From Nocardia transvalensis (GTDB taxonomy: Bacteria > Actinomycetota > Actinomycetes > Mycobacteriales > Mycobacteriaceae): a stretch of 64,000 nt of DNA. The notes under the pieces are model-generated. The model was not told where the DNA came from. It did not search any database and worked only from the letters and a program-made list of their open reading frames with translations. The first letter of the stretch is position 1; each line of letters begins with the position of its first letter. Where the stretch lies: assembly GCF_015477765.1 (NCBI RefSeq), contig NZ_JADLQQ010000007.1, forward strand, positions 531,537 to 595,536. Direction: 5' to 3'. This document shows, piece after piece, positions 63,142 to 64,000 of this stretch. The position numbers and the translations under genes are program-made.

Positions 63142-63774
63142 TCAGCGTTCGAGTGCCAGGCGCACTCCCAGGCCGATGAAGATTCCGCCTGTTGCGGTGT
63201 CGATGCGTCTACGGACATTGCGCCGCGCACGCAGCCAGCCGCCGATCCGTCCGGCGAGGAGGCCGACAGTGCCGTCGACGAGGAACTCCAGGGCGATCAG
63301 GATGACGCCCAGGATCGCGAACTGCGTCCCGACCTGGCCCAGTTGCGGGTTGATGAACTGGGGCAGAAAGGCGATGGTGAAGGTGACCATTTTCGGGTTC
63401 AGCAGGTTTGTCGTCAGACCGGCGAGATAGGCCTTTCGGCCCGACATCCCCCCGCCGAGGGCAGGTGCCTCGCTCTGGTGGTCGTTACGGCGCCGGATGC
63501 ACTGGATGCCTAGATAGATCAGGTAGGCGGCCCCGGCGATTCGCACGACAGTGAAGGCGACAGGCACGGCAGCGAAGAGAGCGGCCAGGCCGGCGGCCGC
63601 TACGGCGACGTGGATGGCTTCGCTCGTGGCGACGCCTACTGTGGCCAGCAGGCCTGCGCGTGGGCCGCCTCGCATCCCGCAGCCGAGGACGAACAGCATG
63701 TCCGGCCCAGGAGTGATCATGGCGATGATCGTGGTGAGTGTGAACGCCACCAGCAGGTGCTGATCAATTGGCAC
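63142..63774 (-). CDS. LysE/RhtB-family amino-acid exporter
   Basis: The 210-residue product is an integral membrane protein of about six helices with the family start (LLVAFTLTTIIAMITPGPDM), GPRAGLLATVGVATSE and the conserved LLNPKMVTFTIAFLPQFI. It should export amino acids or analogues. It is monocistronic. The start ATG at 63774 fits the family length. Confidence 0.92.
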   Translation of the reverse strand: MPIDQHLLVAFTLTTIIAMITPGPDMLFVLGCGMRGGPRAGLLATVGVATSEAIHVAVAAAGLAALFAAVPVAFTVVRIAGAAYLIYLGIQCIRRRNDHQSEAPALGGGMSGRKAYLAGLTTNLLNPKMVTFTIAFLPQFINPQLGQVGTQFAILGVILIALEFLVDGTVGLLAGRIGGWLRARRNVRRRIDTATGGIFIGLGVRLALER

Positions 63775-63889
63775 GCCCTAGAATCGCAGACCAGTGCCCT
63801 GAACGAAACCGAATTTCAGCCCTCGGACCGGGTGTCGGCCAACACCGTCAACGGATTTCCTTTCGCCGCTGTCCGCACATGGCTCCCCT

Positions 63890-64000
63890 TTAGGTCAAGA
63901 CCTTGTTGGGGTTAGCCTGTGTGGTGGGTCCGGGTTGTGGTTTGTCCGAAGGATCGGTGTGCGGGTTGGAGCCGGTCACGCTGGAGTCAAGAGTCGTTCC
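63890..64000 (-). CDS. Possible 3' end of a gene entering from the right edge
   Basis: The minus-strand frame is open from the window end for 36 codons (TTLDSSVTGSNPHTDPSDKP, then QPGPTTQANPNKVLT) and stops at 63890-63892. It is polar and Pro-rich, like a disordered C-terminus. It is too short to identify and may not be a gene. Confidence 0.28.
   Translation of the reverse strand, partial: GTTLDSSVTGSNPHTDPSDKPQPGPTTQANPNKVLT

Overview
The window looks like chromosome of a mycolic-acid actinomycete, most probably Nocardia or a close relative. The DNA is very GC-rich, GTG starts and 4-base stop/start overlaps are frequent, and the gene set includes RbpA, a deazaflavin (F420)-type nitroreductase, an MMPL transporter, a cutinase-family esterase, a SARP regulator and a large NRPS. 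No rRNA, tRNA or CRISPR array was recognised. Genus is an inference from gene content only.

Layout. (1) 1-9.4 kb: 3' part of a nonribosomal peptide synthetase (PCP/C-A-PCP-C-A-PCP-TE) translationally coupled to a DrrA/DrrB-type ABC exporter, followed by lipB. (2) 10-32.6 kb: chromosomal genes of ordinary type: rbpA, an FG-GAP secreted protein, a secreted probable glycosidase-like protein facing a PadR regulator across a candidate operator, M23 peptidase, ArsR regulator, GT9 glycosyltransferase, arginase-like protein, HdeA-like lipoprotein, F420-type oxidoreductase, nitrilase-family amidohydrolase, asparaginase, SulP transporter, carboxylesterase, phosphotriesterase-like hydrolase, HD-domain protein, a SARP regulator that appears truncated, and an MMPL transporter/sensor kinase/response regulator operon. 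(3) About 32.7-57.2 kb: an integrated conjugative element. A tyrosine integrase, an AbrB-like regulator, two paralogous GAF/PAS-like proteins, a P450 and an excisionase-like protein precede a long co-directional transfer operon: cutinase, M23+lytic transglycosylase, ParA-like protein, small membrane subunits, VirB6-like protein, SCO6880-family protein, VirB4-like ATPase, split coupling protein, DUF4913, DUF1173 and two unknown proteins. I found no relaxase in the window. (4) 57.2-64 kb: a sparser accessory stretch with two secreted or small proteins sharing an identical chitin-binding-type cysteine pattern, a secreted-protein gene broken by an 11-G homopolymer just after its start codon, an oxygenase remnant, a GlxA-type AraC regulator coupled to an isochorismatase-like hydrolase, and a LysE exporter.

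How it works together. The transfer operon is nearly continuous, so it is probably one transcription unit building an envelope-spanning type IV secretion machine. Its first two enzymes, a cutinase-family esterase and a double peptidoglycan hydrolase, suggest a dedicated set for opening a mycolate/peptidoglycan envelope. This combination, the chitin-binding pair and the homopolymer-broken gene are the most interesting parts of the window.
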